This document shows, piece after piece, positions 23,345-36,996 of a DNA stretch of 64,000 nt. The position numbers and the translations under genes are program-made. The notes beneath the pieces were generated by a model that was given only the letters and a program-made list of their open reading frames with translations, was not told where the DNA came from and searched no databases. The stretch is from Psoroptes ovis (lineage: Eukaryota > Arthropoda > Arachnida > Sarcoptiformes > Psoroptidae): contig PQWQ01000002.1 of assembly GCA_002943765.1 (NCBI GenBank), forward strand, positions 806,001 through 870,000. The letters are read 5' to 3'. Numbering within the stretch: the first letter of the stretch is position 1; each line of letters starts with the position of its first letter.

Positions 23345-26180
23345 TCATTACCATTTTTTAAATTTCCATTTCAAAATTGCTTTGATTTTGTTGTCCAACA
23401 ATAAAGAAATAAATATGAAAATATATAAAAATGGAAATAAATAAATGAATAAATAAATAAACAATTCAAATATTCTCTCACATAAAATCAATATTTGACA
23501 AACACAACCAAAAATATGCGATGAATTTATGGTACTTGTCACCATCATCATCATCATAAGCATCGCCGTCGTGCATTTCACGGTTTATTTGCTTGTCTGT
23601 GTGTGTGTTACTGTGTGAGCGAGTGTGAATATTTTGGCCAGAATTCAAGATTTCGTTTTATTTGCTTTTTTAAATTAAATTTAAATTTAATATTTGTGCA
23701 CAGTGAAAAAATATGAATTTTTTAAAAATAAAAATAATAATAAAATTCAGTTCAAATGACGAATGAAGGTGACGAATAATAATAATGATAATAATAGAAG
23801 AAATAATTGTGTGAATTTCATAAATTTGCGTTTGCAAATTGATAAATGAATAATATAAATACGAATAAGAGGTGGAAAATTCAAGAATATCTCGAAATTC
23901 GACAGAAATCTCGATTGAAAATGCTTGCTCCAATTTAGAACGACCAATTTGAAGATGAAAGAAGCAAAATCAATGTAATGGACTGATTATTTTCCTAGAA
24001 TTCTTGAATCATCTTGTATTGGTCATTATTTTTCTGCATTCATTATAATGTATTTCAAATGTAATGTTTTCTTCAGATAATCGATTTCATTGATTATCCA
24101 TATTTTCTTGAACGAAAAAAAAAACAATTCGATTGAATTTCAAGAATAATCAAATTCTGTGAATTCGTTTCATATTCAAAGCTTTGCATTTGAAAGAAAA
24201 TTAATGTTTAATTCAATTTCAAGCCTTGTATATTCATATGCAACGAATCAGAATTTAGAAACAATGTGTTTTATATGTCTGAAATGAAATAACAACAAAA
24301 ATAAAAATTTCAAATGAATTCCAGAGTAATCAACAAAAAAGTGATGATTATTACAGAATTTCAAATGAATTTTTTTGTTTTGTTTTGGTTCTGAAAAAAT
24401 TCATTTGAAAGAATTATTGTTATTATCAATGCTATCATCATTATTATCATCGCTTTCAAATTCATTTGCTTTAATTTTTTTTTTTAGATTTTTGATTTCA
24501 TTATATTCATTAATGTCATTAACACACACACATACACATACACATAGATAGACAATGTATAAAATCATCATTATTTGCAGATGAAAATGTAATTTAATAT
24601 AATGAAATGATTAGAAATAAAATAAAATCAAAAATCACTAAATGCAAAACACTGATGGTTACAAAGAATGAAGACCTTTGATGATAATTGATTCACGATC
24701 ATCATCATCATTATCAATATTATTCAATAAAGATAAAAATGATTATAAACTATTCAAAGACTTTCAAAGATCAAAAGTTGATCACAATTTGACAATTGTA
24801 TTGGTATAATGGTATTTAGGGTGTAATAATGATTGTAATTTCGCTTTATTCTCCTCAATTCAAAATTTAACATTGTTATAAATGTATCTCGTTGGTTCAA
24901 TTCTTTGAAAAAAAAAATTTCAAATTTCTCCAATTGTTCAGTGGAAGCAAATATCATTAAAATTCATTTCCTTGAACAACAACACATACAGAGACACACG
25001 AAAATTGTTGTTTGTGGTCAAAAAATGTTTCAAAAAAAAAAAAAAAAAAATTTACAAATGAACCCAACAACAACAAAAACTAGATCTTTGGACAAATACA
25101 AGTGAAATTCAGAGCAAAAAAATGTTTGAAAATGGCCACCAATGGATATTGATATTTTTCAAAAATTAAAAAAAAACTAAATATTCAAAGTTGTATTTAT
25201 AAAAAAAAAACACGAGTTATTGTACACCACACAATTTTTGATCATAATTCAAATGCACAGCAGTCGGTCTATGGAAGATTTTTATTATTATTATTATCAT
25301 TTTCGACCAACAAAATCCACCAATCTTTGGGTGAAAATTTTTTGTTGCAAAATCAGAAAAAATATTTATAAAAAATTAATTTTTTTCCATTTAAAAAATT
25401 GAAAACGACCCACAAAATATCACCCGAATGAATGAATGAATGAATAAATTCAAATTATAAAAATAATTTTGAACCAAATGAATTTTAAATGAAAAAATGA
25501 ATAAATTTTCAAAATTGAAAAAAAAACAAAATTAACAAATGACAATAAAGATAACGTTTATGATTATGATTTTGATTATTATTATTGTTTTTCCATGGAA
25601 TCTAAACTTTTGTTGTCGTTGTTGCTGTTGTTGCTGTTGAAATTGATTTTGATTGTTTTTTATTCATTTTTTTTACAAAAATAAAATAAAATTTAAATGA
25701 AATGAAACACCAAGAGGCCACCAATGAAATGGACAAATGAAAATAATATGAAACAAATACTGACAAATAGATATCAAATGGAATGATTTCAATTGAATTT
25801 CGAAATTGTTACAAGGGAAAAAAATTCAATATTATACATTTTGAATAGACAAACAGTATGATAATGATTTGTAAATTGATTTTATTTGTCAAAAAATTTA
25901 TTTGTTTGTCAATTTCTAGGTTTCGACTAGGAATTTTGCAACATTTAATACCAATAACAATTATTGTTGTCAGGAACACAATGCAATACATTCATGCATT
26001 TTGATGATTATTACCAAATAAATTTATTCATTTGTTCTCTGGGTCTCGATTTGTTTGTTCATTATTTCTAATTACAATTTTCAATAAATTATGATTATTA
26101 TTTGTTATTCCAAAATTTTTTTTTCTGTTTCTATTTTATTCATCATTATGCATAATGCACATTTTTTTCGTGAATGAATT
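23345..26180. other. Intergenic, AT-rich DNA
   Basis: No gene is supported. It contains short (ATT)n, (TGAA)n and CA-rich runs and A tracts (for example a pure A run at about 25028-25048). Open frames are short and biased to Ile, Asn and Lys. Confidence 0.55.
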
Positions 26181-26261
26181 TTAGGTTGTCTGGAAAGTTC
26201 TGGCCGATTTTTTGACAGCAACTCTATTGATTAAGCGGAATGAACTTTTCGGACAGCCTAA
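26181..26261 (+). mobile_element. Mariner-type MITE copy 4 (81 bp)
   Basis: TTAGGTTGTCTGGAAAGTTC at the left, the shared core CAACTCTATTGATTAAGCGG, and GAACTTTTCGGACAGCCTAA at the right, followed by TA. The left flanking TA is changed to TT. One extra base lies in the left half relative to the 80-bp form. Confidence 0.88.
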
Positions 26262-29200
26262 TATTTGAAAAATATTAATTCAAATAATTCAATAGCAGCA
26301 GCAGCAACAACAACAACAAAAAAAGATGTAAAATATTTTTTGTTCATTTATTTTATTTTATTTTTATTTTTTGGAAAAATGAAAAATTTCTGGTCATTGA
26401 TCCATATATAAATTAACAACAAATAACAAGAAATGATAATAATAATAATAATAAATTACGAAATAATAATAAATGAAAATGTTTTCCATATTTTCCATAT
26501 TTTTTTCCAATTGTTATTTTCGGATACATGTTTCATATCAAACACCAACAAAAATTCGATCAACCAACCAAAAAACAAAATAAATTCATGAATTCGGTGC
26601 CAAAACTGACCATAATTTCCAATTGAAAATTTTTCACTTTGATCATTCGCAATTCAATGTTTCTGGTTTCATCATTATCATCTTGGTTTATTTTCCAATT
26701 TTGGATGTTGTCTAACTTGATTATGTCAATGAAATTGTGGAAGGAATGTATAGAGACATGAAGCAAAAGCAAAGCAGCAATAACAAGCAAAAATGGTTAA
26801 TTAGTTTGATGAAATTTTTTTCGTTTGTTTGTTTCGAAGAAACAATCCAGATCAGACAGTGGAACACGTGTTCTTTTTCACTGTTTTTTTGCTTTGAAAA
26901 TTCAGAATTTTATTCATGTGCTGGGTGAAATTAGTGCTCAGCACATATTTCAGCAATGGTGAAATTTCAAAAGTTTTGATGATTTTTCCCCATTTTTTCT
27001 CGGTTGTTGTCCATCAATTTTATTGAAAAAATATTACATTCTTCTATGTTTACGTTGATGATCAAAATTAATGATTTTAAATCGTGGTTCACTGTGTTTT
27101 AATTTTTGTTTTAATTTTTGCCAAAATCATTTTTTAGGACCCTTTCATTCTCCATTCACCATTGCTACGCTTGCTATTTTGCTGCTGCTGTTGCTGCTGC
27201 CGTTTCGTCGATGGCAGCAGCAGAGTTATTCAGTGAAATAATTAATTAATTATAATCTGGAATCAAACAAGCAAACAAACTACAGCAAACAGCAAGCAAA
27301 CAACAACAACATTTTAATGATCGAAGACACAGGATAAAAAAATTACAAATTTTTTTCCATTTCACCAGGTTTAATTCGGAGGAATTTTTTTTTGTTGGAA
27401 TATTTAATGTATATTTTCAAAACTGGCAAGAAAATTTTCCCGTTTCTAATTTGGAATTGAATGGAAAAAAAGTTCATTAGTTTATCATATTTTTTCGTTT
27501 CGTTTCGTTCAAATTTCATTTTATCTTGATTATAATGATGATGATGATGATCATCAACTTCGTCAATCGTTTTTCATTTACTTGTTATTATTATTTTCAT
27601 TATTATAATTATGATCATATTTTGCATGTTGACCATGTTTTTTTTTCGGCTACTGGTTTTCTCAAATAGAGGAAAACAACATAAATAAAAATTCAAATTC
27701 ATTTTTTTTCAGACTGTCCATACATACACACAATTAACTGTATCTGAAATATTATTCTCTCATTAAATCATATTCAATATCAGCCATGTCTATCAAAAAA
27801 TGGGGAAAAAATGATGATTTTATCTTTGTACAAAAAGTTTTCCTTATACTTTGATGGTATATTATTCTCAGGAGTTTTTTTCTGTTCATTTATTAACTCT
27901 ATTCACTTCTTCATTATCGCAGCATATATTAGATTGTAAATCAATAAATCAGAATTAAAAATCCGAATATTTATTTCCCTGATTGACCTTATTTATATGT
28001 GCTGTGTTTATTTATTCATTTATTAAATTTTTTGGTTTCTTTGAAACATTTACTCAAGATATTCTGTTTCGAAAGAAAAAAAATTAATTTGGAAAAAATT
28101 AAACAAAGACATTTAGCACTGAATTTTCAATTCCTCATTGAAATTGTTTACTTTTTATAAATAATACATCTCAATATTCGTGAATTTTGTCATTTGTATG
28201 TCATTGAAATTTCCGAAGAAAACGATATATTTATTTTTAGTTTATATAAACACGTATAAAAATTAGACACTTCTAAATCATAAACATACATTCAAATTGA
28301 AATCAAGTTGACAAGCATACACATGAATGATATCGTTTGATTGAAGTAGAAAAAATTATTCGGAATAATATTTGACAAGGGCAACTGAAATCAAAGGTAT
28401 AATGACTGGTCATTATTATAATTATTATTTCCATTTCAAATAATATCATTTTCAGAGAAAATTCCAAACGACAATTGAATCGAGAAAACCTCAATTGCAT
28501 CCAAATTCCAAGGTTTTGAACCTTGAATTCAAAAATTGAAAATTAAATTGAAAATTTCACATTTTTTCCCCTAGTCCATATTTCAAAATTCTCTGAAAAA
28601 TAATAATTTGTCATTGTGTTTTTTGCTTGTTTCCAACAAATATTTCCAACACTATTCTAGCCGCTTACAAACATTCATTTTTTGAAAATGAATTTCATTT
28701 CATTTTCCAAGTAATTTTGGAGAATGAAAAAAATAAAAAAAAATTAAAATTTATGAAATTTGACATGTGAAATTAAACATCTGTTCATTTATTTTTATTT
28801 ATTTTTTTTTTTTTTTTTGGTTGAACAGCCAGCCAGCCAAAAAACACTGGAAATCCATCCAACAATTTTTGCGAAATTTCTGTAAAAATATTTTCTCATC
28901 TCTCGAGTTTCACCGAATCCTGGAAACGTAAAAAAAACGACAAAACGGAAATAACAAATTTCGCCTATGCACTTGGATTTCGATTGGAAATCAAATCAGA
29001 AAAAAATTGTGTAAAAACATCATTAAAAACAAAATCTTTTGGTTTCAAAAACAAAGTAATCAGATAAAAAACCAGCAAAAATTTCACCTTAAAAGTTAAT
29101 TTCTGGCTTAGATATAAGAAATGTGTTATCTTTTATGTGATTTTTTATTTTGTATTTTTCCGAAATCTTTGTTTCATTCATTCAAACAAACAATCATTTG

Positions 29201-29600
29201 ATAATTTAAAAATGATGATTGTTTGCTTGTTCTTTTTTATCATTTTATATCATTGTTTCATTTCATATCATTTCATTTCCATTGAAACACTAATTAACCA
29301 ATGAATATAACAAAAAAAAAGACACGAAAATAAGAATTTTTTTGTGTTATCTCATTTTTCTGGTTTTTCATTTTCGTGTCATCATACTTGTCATTGTTTT
29401 CATGTTTCTTTCATTTTATTTTTATTTTTATCAAAAATTATAATCTTTAGATCAGCGAAAAATGAATGAAAATGTCACCCAAGAATCATGAAAATAAAGA
29501 AATGATAACAAAAATCTAAGGAAAAATCACCAAACATTGATTGCAATTAACTTGTTGTTTGTTCGTTTGTTTTGGTTGTTTTCTATTCATTATTTATATA
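26262..29600. other. Intergenic DNA with a CTG-rich hairpin
   Basis: No gene is supported. At 27172-27225 a GC-richer patch of CTG triplets is followed by CAG triplets, forming a hairpin (arms 27192-27201 and 27213-27222). A second hairpin with CAAGGTT/AACCTTG arms lies at 28509-28525. (GAT)n runs occur at about 27537-27550. The rest is A/T-rich. Confidence 0.55.
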
Positions 29601-29680
29601 TTAGGTTGTCCGAAAAGTTCTGGCCGATTTTTATGAGCAATTCTATTGATTAAGCGGAATGAACTTTTCGGACAACCTGT
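29601..29680 (+). mobile_element. Mariner-type MITE copy 5 (80 bp)
   Basis: TTAGGTTGTCCGAAAAGTTC at the left and GAACTTTTCGGACAACCTGT at the right, with TA on both sides (29599-29600 and 29681-29682). The terminal 18 bases AGGTTGTCCGAAAAGTTC and GAACTTTTCGGACAACCT are exact reverse complements, so this is the best-preserved copy. Confidence 0.92.
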
Positions 29681-31145
29681 TATAAGAAAATAAATTTGTA
29701 TATTTTTACAAATGAACAAAAGAAGATAGCGAAAAATTGTCCAAAGATATTTTTCCATCTAATTTTTTAAGGCTATTAAAAAATTGATGATAAAATATCA
29801 TCATTCATTCATTCATTCATTTCATTTATTTCATTCAAAAGTCATGTTTAATTTTCTTATAAAACAATTGTTCATATTTAATGTTGTTATTGTTGTCGCT
29901 GTTATCATTGTTTGATAATTAATGTAGATGATTTTTCTTTATTTTTTTCGATGATATGATAATCATGTTTCCATTGTTTTTATCTACTTTCTTCGTTTGT
30001 TTGCTTATTTTTTCAGTAATTTTCATTTTTCATTTGTCTTCATCATTCATATCGAATTAATTGGGTTCTTCATTTAATAATTCGATGTTTTTCACTCGAT
30101 ATTCTCATTTATTCTTGGATGAAGAATTCCAAGGCACTGTAGTCCATGATTAGCATAGAATTGACTTTACTTTACGTACAAAAATACACGACTTTTCCAT
30201 TTCGAAAAAAGCAATCCAAAAAGAAAAATCCATTCTTCGAATGACAAAAATATTGAATTTTGAAATTTGCATTTCACTCCAATTTTCATTAATTCGTTTG
30301 AAAATAAACGTTCATTAAGAACATTGAATAATATTCATATCATCAATGTTTTTGCATAGGGGAGATACATTTTGAAGAATTTTTAAATTATGATTCAAAT
30401 ATTAAAATTGAAAAAATGAAAATTCATTTTTCGCACTCAAATTTCACTCTGATTATCCAGAATTATGATTTTTTTCCTATTTTTGAAATAAAATCATCAA
30501 ATTTTTATTAGACAGAATTATGATTATCCATTGAATTAATTGTATTATTAAATATTTTTACAAATGATTATTTTATTACCATTCATTTTTTCTCGTCTAT
30601 ATTTGTCTCCACACTTGTATAGTGTCTCGATTCTTAAGCTTTTTATTCATTTTAAACAAAAAATTTTATTTCCAAATTGGTTTTCCTATACACAAACATA
30701 CACTCATGCATTGGTCTCTAATCAACATTGACATAATCATTGCCAACCAATATGTGTGTGTGTGTGTGAGTGTGTGTGTATGTGTGCATCATTATCATCA
30801 TCATTAGTCGTACATATTTCATATTTTTTTTTATTTCTTTCTTTCAAAATTATGATTGGTTGAAAATTTCAAAATGCAAAAATACAAAAATATAATAATA
30901 AAAATGAAAATTATCATGCAATTTTCATTTTTTATATTTCTTGAGTAAAAGAAATCGCTTGGCTTGGCTTGCTTGGCTGATAATGATGACGATAATAATG
31001 ATAATAATAATAATGAATGAATGCATATGAATTTTGAATATGAAATTTTTTATTTCCATTTTTTTTATGATTATTTCAATGTTGTCTCATTCATCCCTTC
31101 AATTCATTCAATTCATATTCTTTGTCTAATATTTTTTCTTATTTG
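29681..31145. other. Intergenic, AT-rich DNA
   Basis: No gene is supported. A (TG)n tract lies at about 30752-30787, (CATT)n at about 29802-29822 and GAT/AAT triplets near 30980-31020. Confidence 0.55.
30752..30787. repeat. (TG)n microsatellite
   Basis: A TG dinucleotide run with a few interruptions (GAG, GTA). Confidence 0.85.
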
Positions 31146-31152
31146 TAAATTG

Positions 31153-32144
31153 TAAGGTGACCAACTATTTTTTGTTCAGAAAAAGTACACTTTGTATTAT
31201 ACTTGAAATGTAAAAAGCAAAAAAAAAAAAAAAAAAAAAAAAAACCAAAATACAAAATATATTAATATTTGTGTAATATTAATATTAATATTTAATAATA
31301 ATAATAATGATGATAATACAGAATTTAAAATAAAAATTATTCATTGCTATTATACCGATGTACCCGTTCGATGGTATTTTTCGACTGAATGTATTTTTTT
31401 TTTGCGATTGTCTCATTTTTTTCTAACAATTCAGCGATGTCATGATGAATGATAAATCAAGATGAAAATAATTTTAAATTTCAAAAATCGTAGAATACTA
31501 CAAAATCAAAATAACAACAAATTAATCGTTAACTATTTGAAATTCAATCATATTGAAACTTACATAGAACAATTATCAATTTTTTCAATCTTATTATGAA
31601 TTATTTAGAATATTCACATATGAGAACAATGGAAGAAACACTTTTTCGAAATTCTTAAATAACTTAACTGTTTTCGAAATCGAAATTTCAAAAATTTTTC
31701 GATATAAGATGTCAAGAGATGTCAGATGTCGCTTTTTAATTTTGGAATAGTAATAATGCCCGATTCAGATTCGGGATAAGCAAGATATCATTTGAAAAAC
31801 GAATATATTTGAGACTTATCTGACACCGACACAAAAGCTGCTTTTTAGTAAGAAATTCCATTTCTTTTTTTTAAATGCTACGCACGCGTTAAGATTGCTG
31901 AAAATACTTTACAAGTGTGCGCGCGAAATTCGAATCACTGTCATAGTAAATTTGAATTAAATTAAAATTCAAAATTCTAATTTCAATTTATGAAATTAAA
32001 ATAAAATAAACTAGAAAATGTTTTTGAAATTCAAATGAGTACAAATTTTGAAAATAAGTACTTTTTAAGTACAGGATTCAAATTGAGTACAGCTCGCCCA
32101 AAATGAGTACAGTACTCATAAAATAAGTACGGTTGGTCACCTTA
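31153..32144. mobile_element. Non-autonomous DNA transposon, hAT-like (992 bp)
   Basis: The ends TAAGGTGACCAAC and GTTGGTCACCTTA are perfect inverse complements over 13 bp. The flanks repeat TAAATTG (31146-31152 and 32145-32151), extendable to 8 bp depending on where the end base is placed, which fits hAT insertion. AGTAC motifs cluster near the ends: one at 31184 and seven between 32038 and 32130. No open frame of note lies inside. A poly-A run (about 31219-31243) and ATT triplets fill part of it. Subterminal motif clusters are typical transposase-binding regions of hAT elements. Assignment to hAT is by duplication length and end structure only. Confidence 0.8.
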
Positions 32145-34092
32145 TAAATTGTCAACAATTTACGCTGATTGGTTGACATAACAACAGCGACAACAACGAT
32201 GACGAAATTTTTTTTGTTGGAAAAATGAATGGTCGGTGATCATCATCATTATTATTATCATTCATTATTCAATTCGGTTAATGATCTTGAGAATTTTTGA
32301 GTTTTTTCTTTGTTTTGTTCAAATACTTTTACGTTTCGAGAATTTCTTTGATGATTATGTAATGAATGACTACGGAGGATAGCTATCTACGTTATTTGTT
32401 TTCTTACTTTTTTTTACCAAAGTTTTGAACTAAAGATTCAGTACTTTGTTTCATATGAAGGGTGTACGACAACGATGTGCACCAAAACAATTGTGATTAT
32501 TTCTATCCAAGCAAGTTGTCTTTGCATAGATATTAGATGGTACATTCACACACAAATATGCACACACGCAAATTAACATTTTAATTTTGTTTTATTTTTC
32601 ATTTTTCGTTTTGTTTTGTTTCTCTTCATTTATTATTATTTTCAAAAAAAAAATATTTTTAATGATGACAATTATTAAAGATAATAATGATACTACGAAT
32701 AATAATAATTTTCGTATGATACATTCATGCATAGCTAAAATAGAAGAGGGGTTGAAAATGTCATAGACCGGCATTTTATTTATTTTCTTCGTTGATCGAA
32801 TAAGATTGTTTCCAAAGAAAATTTCGATTATCATCCATTCTTTTTGCATAAACAAACAATCAACAATTCAAAGACATATTTATGACAATATCTGACTTGA
32901 TATTCAAGAAAAAATGAAAATTTGTGTAGAATTAATTTTCGGATTCTTCATCGTAGAAAACAATGCAAACAATAACTGCTAAAACAATAAAGAAAATTAA
33001 GAAACAAATTAAACAACGACAACGCCAACGACAACAACAATACAAACAATGACATAATTGTCATTATTATTACATTTAATGATTATAAATTGTTTTCATT
33101 TCTCGCTACTGTTGCTGTTGTCGTTGTAGTTATTGCTATATTTTAGTATTAAAATTTAAATTTTAAAATATACAATCCTATATATGAACAAAAATAAATA
33201 AATTACAGAAAATTACCTGACTTTTTTTTGTAAATTTTGGTAAAATTCAAAAATAAATGGTAAATGATAGAAAACAAGGTAAATAGCGAATGAGAAAATT
33301 GGAAAAAAAATCATTATAATTTCAATGCACACAGTACAACGTGAACAACAACAACAACGAATGACAATTATCGTCATTATTATTATTATGATATTATTAT
33401 CATTAGAGGAGAATGAATTCATTTATTTTTTTTTCATTTTAAATGAATGAATGAATGGAAAATGAAAAATACAAGAATTTCATTATGAAAAAAAAAACAC
33501 GCATACACCGTGAATACAGAGGGACAACAAACATAGACAAACAAACAGGCAGCACAGAGAGTGGAAAAAACTTTGAAAAATGCCAGAAAAATGAATGATG
33601 AATTATATTATGCAATATAGCATTATTATCATCATTATTATTATTTGTATTATTATCATTCAAAAAGGAAAGCTATATAAATGCATTTCTTATTGTAGAC
33701 GACTCCCATTTCATTCATTATATCATCTCATATTTGATTTGATCAATTTTTTTTTTTATTTTGAAAAACAAAGAAGGTGGTTGATTGATAGGAATCAATC
33801 AACCTTTTTTTTTTGGTTGCAACAACAAACGAATGAAAGAATTCAAAAAATGATTATATTTGAATGATGAGTGAATGGAGAATGCGCACCATATATTAAC
33901 CCAAGCGAAATTCTTCAAGAAAAATTATTCACGAAAATTTTTTCAAATGAAATTTCATGATGTTTTTCTTTTAAAAGAAAAAATAAATGAATTCCTTATT
34001 TAAAATTAAATTTCATTTTTTTTCTGTAAAAAAAATAAAATCAGAAAAAATTTCATTTGATTTTTTCTTAAATCAAAGCAAAAAAAAGCAAC

Positions 34093-34129
34093 GATCATCA
34101 TCATCAACATTGATCGAATGATGATGATC
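34093..34129. repeat. GAT/ATC hairpin with 12-bp arms
   Basis: GATCATCATCAT at 34093-34104 pairs with ATGATGATGATC at 34118-34129 across a 13-base loop. Confidence 0.8.
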
Positions 34130-35064
34130 ACGATGTTGTTGTTTGATGTTTGATTATTATCATTTATAATTATTACATTAGTTTTTAGATTCAATGTTGT
34201 TGCTGCTTTTTGTTGATTATGATGATGATGATGATTATCATCATCAACATTGAATATATGAACATCAAAATCGACATTCAACATCTCGAATGACGAATCT
34301 TTGTTGTTTTCATCAAGTTTTCAATTTTTTTTTGGGTAGAAAAAATCGTGTATTTTGGCTGTTGATTGAGATTATGTTTTTCATTTGGTTGTTTGTGTGC
34401 AATGTTTGAATTTTGATAATTAATTTCCAGAAATAAAATACACAAGAACAAATTGAATTTACAATCGAAGAAAAAATACGAAGAAAACATGAATTTCGTT
34501 TTCCATTTCGTCTTATATTATTCAATTAATTGTAAAATGGAAACAAAGCCAAAGCCAAAGCCAAAACGAAGAAAAAAATTGTTTCAATTGTAAATCAATC
34601 GATGCAATTTGTTTTGTTTTGTTTTTGCTTGTTCACAAATGACTAATATGTTCATTTCTTAATTCATCCATTCAAAGTTTAAATTATTTTTTTTCGAAGC
34701 AAAAAAAAAAAAAAAAAAATCTGAAAAATTGAAATCATTAACAACAGCCAAAACACAGCAACTAATCACACAAAAACAATTAATGATTTTTGTGTGCTTT
34801 GTCTGTGTGTTTGGAAAATATTTCAACATAAACCAATGAACAAAAACAAATGATTTCAAATTTTTCAGTTTTCTCGTTTTGAGTTTTTCACGTTGATTTA
34901 ATTACTAGTTACATTTCAGCAAGATGAAGAAACGAAAACGTTATCGTTTTCGGTATAAATGTTTCTTCAATTTTGACATTGATCCGTTTTTTTGAAACAA
35001 AAAAAATTTGAAATTTTTTTTGATTGATTTTCAGCTTTGCAACTTTGCAAAACATGCACTGAAA

Positions 35065-35065
35065 T

Positions 35066-35092
<27 letters not shown>
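35065..35092. repeat. (CA)n microsatellite
   Basis: About 14 uninterrupted CA units followed by further imperfect CA. Confidence 0.9.
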
Positions 35093-35102
<10 letters not shown>

Positions 35103-36450
35103 TACACAATTTTTTTGTATAAAAATCAAACGGGTCCTGTTGAAAATCACTGCTGTTGAAACACAACAGTACTGAATTTCTGTATTTATTTATTTTCATT
35201 CTTTCAAATCAACGTACTTATAATAATCATCATGATAATAATAATAGTAATAATCAATAATCGATAATGATAATAACAGAAATTTCTGCAAATTCCGTGA
35301 CTAAATTCAATTTTCAATTCAAAAGAAAACAGAAAATAAGTAAAAAAATCAAAACAAAAGATTTTTCTTAAAAAAAATTTCCAAAGTAAAATACAAGCAA
35401 CAGAAGAAGAAGACGTAAGCAACGTAACGAACACGTGATTAGTTTTTTGAAAAATTCATATTCGTGATTGACCATCATCGACATCATCATCATCATCACT
35501 ATAGACAACAACAACCAAAAACGATAATCATCATTTTAGACATTTTTCAATTTTTACTTTTTTTTTTCTTTCGTTTTGAAACAAAAATACCTTTAAAAAT
35601 GAATTGAATATGAATTCTGTAGAAAAATATGGAAAAAAAATCATTTTTTTTGGGTATAAATTTCATTTTTTTTTCTTTCGTATTTATTCATTTATTCTTC
35701 AAAATACACACACAATGATTAAGACGATGATTCAATGATGATTCTGTCATGATTTTCCATGTAATTTTTGTAAAAAAAAATCGTAGAATGAAGTAAATGG
35801 AAAAATTATCAAATTATTATTATTTTTCTTAGTTGAATTTCAATCAAAAATTTTCGCATTTTTCTTCACAAATATTAAATCATTCAAATATGGATTTTTT
35901 TTTGTAATCTTACGAACTTGAATTCATATTTTCATTGGAAAAAGATTTCTTTGGAAATTATCAGTTTTCCAGAAGAGATTTTTGGGTAGAAAATAATCAT
36001 TTCTCCAGCACAGAAATTCAAAAATTAAGAAGCAAAAAATTCAAATGTTTTATCAATTCATCAAATTTGATGAAATATCCAAAAAATAAAGTAAATATTC
36101 AAAAATGAAGAATTTTGAATTTTGAATTTCAACAAATCAAAAAATGAAATGAAATGAAAAAATAAAAAACATTTCAATATTTGATCGATATTGATTATGA
36201 CAGTATCAATTTATAATTATCAATTTTTCTCTTATTTTTTACTTAATAAAATTTTAAATCTATTCATTTGTTTAATGTGCGTGTGTGTATGTGTTTAAAT
36301 AGATTCACATTCACATGAAATCATATCATTTTTCTACGTTTAGTTTCGTTTCAAATTTTGACATTTATCACTGAATAAAATCTAACTGTCTAGTCTTACA
36401 ATGAGAGAGAGTGAAGAAATTATGATTTGTGTGTTTTTTCGATGAAGCAA

Positions 36451-36497
36451 AATTCAACGATGACGATGACGATGATGATCATCATCATCGTTGAATT
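36451..36497. repeat. GAT-based hairpin with 13-bp non-repeat outer arms
   Basis: AATTCAACGATGA (36451-36463) pairs with TCATCGTTGAATT (36485-36497). Inside lies a 16-bp GAT/ATC palindrome. The outer arms include bases that are not triplet repeats, so this is more than a microsatellite junction. Confidence 0.85.
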
Positions 36498-36916
36498 AAT
36501 GAAATGATGAATGTCACCAGTATGTGTGTGTGTGTGTGTGTATCAGCTGAAAATTTGTCAAATACAGCGTCGAAATACAGAGATACGACGAGAAAAAAAA
36601 AATGGCGATAAAATTAAAGATTCATTGCTGCTGATAATTTTTTTTTTTGTGTTTGTCATAAAGGAATAATGAAAATAAGCAAAACTTTCATCGAAAATCA
36701 AAAATTTATCAAGAATTTAGATATTTTGCTGTGTATTTTGCTATGTAAAATGCAATTTTATTTTATTTTTTTGGCTTAAAATATTATTATTAAAATCCTG
36801 AACATACATACACTAATTATTATTATCGAAAAAATGGGAAAAAATTATGATTTTCTTGCTTATTTTTTTTGTATTTTTTTTTTTTGATGGCCAGCAGCAA
36901 ATTAATCAATGTATTA

Positions 36917-36996
36917 TTAGGTTGTCCGAAAAGTTCTGGCCGATTTTCATAAGCAACTTCATTGATTAAGCGGAATGAACTTTTCGGACAGCCTAG
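36917..36996 (+). mobile_element. Mariner-type MITE copy 6 (80 bp)
   Basis: TTAGGTTGTCCGAAAAGTTC at the left, TTGATTAAGCGGAATGAAC in the core, and TTTTCGGACAGCCTAG at the right. TA lies on both sides (36915-36916 and 36997-36998). Confidence 0.92.

Larger units (their letters stand above)
32152..36916. other. Intergenic, microsatellite-rich DNA
   Basis: No gene is supported. Notable pieces are a GAT/ATC hairpin at 34093-34129, a 20-bp A/T palindrome at 33963-33982, a (CA)n tract at about 35065-35092, a GAT-based hairpin at 36451-36497 and a (TG)n tract at about 36522-36542. Open frames are rich in Ile, Asn, His and Phe from the triplets. Confidence 0.55.

Noticed and set aside
28801..28823. 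Long T run considered as a poly(A) tail of a reverse-strand retrogene
   Set aside because: Many A/T homopolymers occur in the window, and no coding sequence or target duplication adjoins this one.
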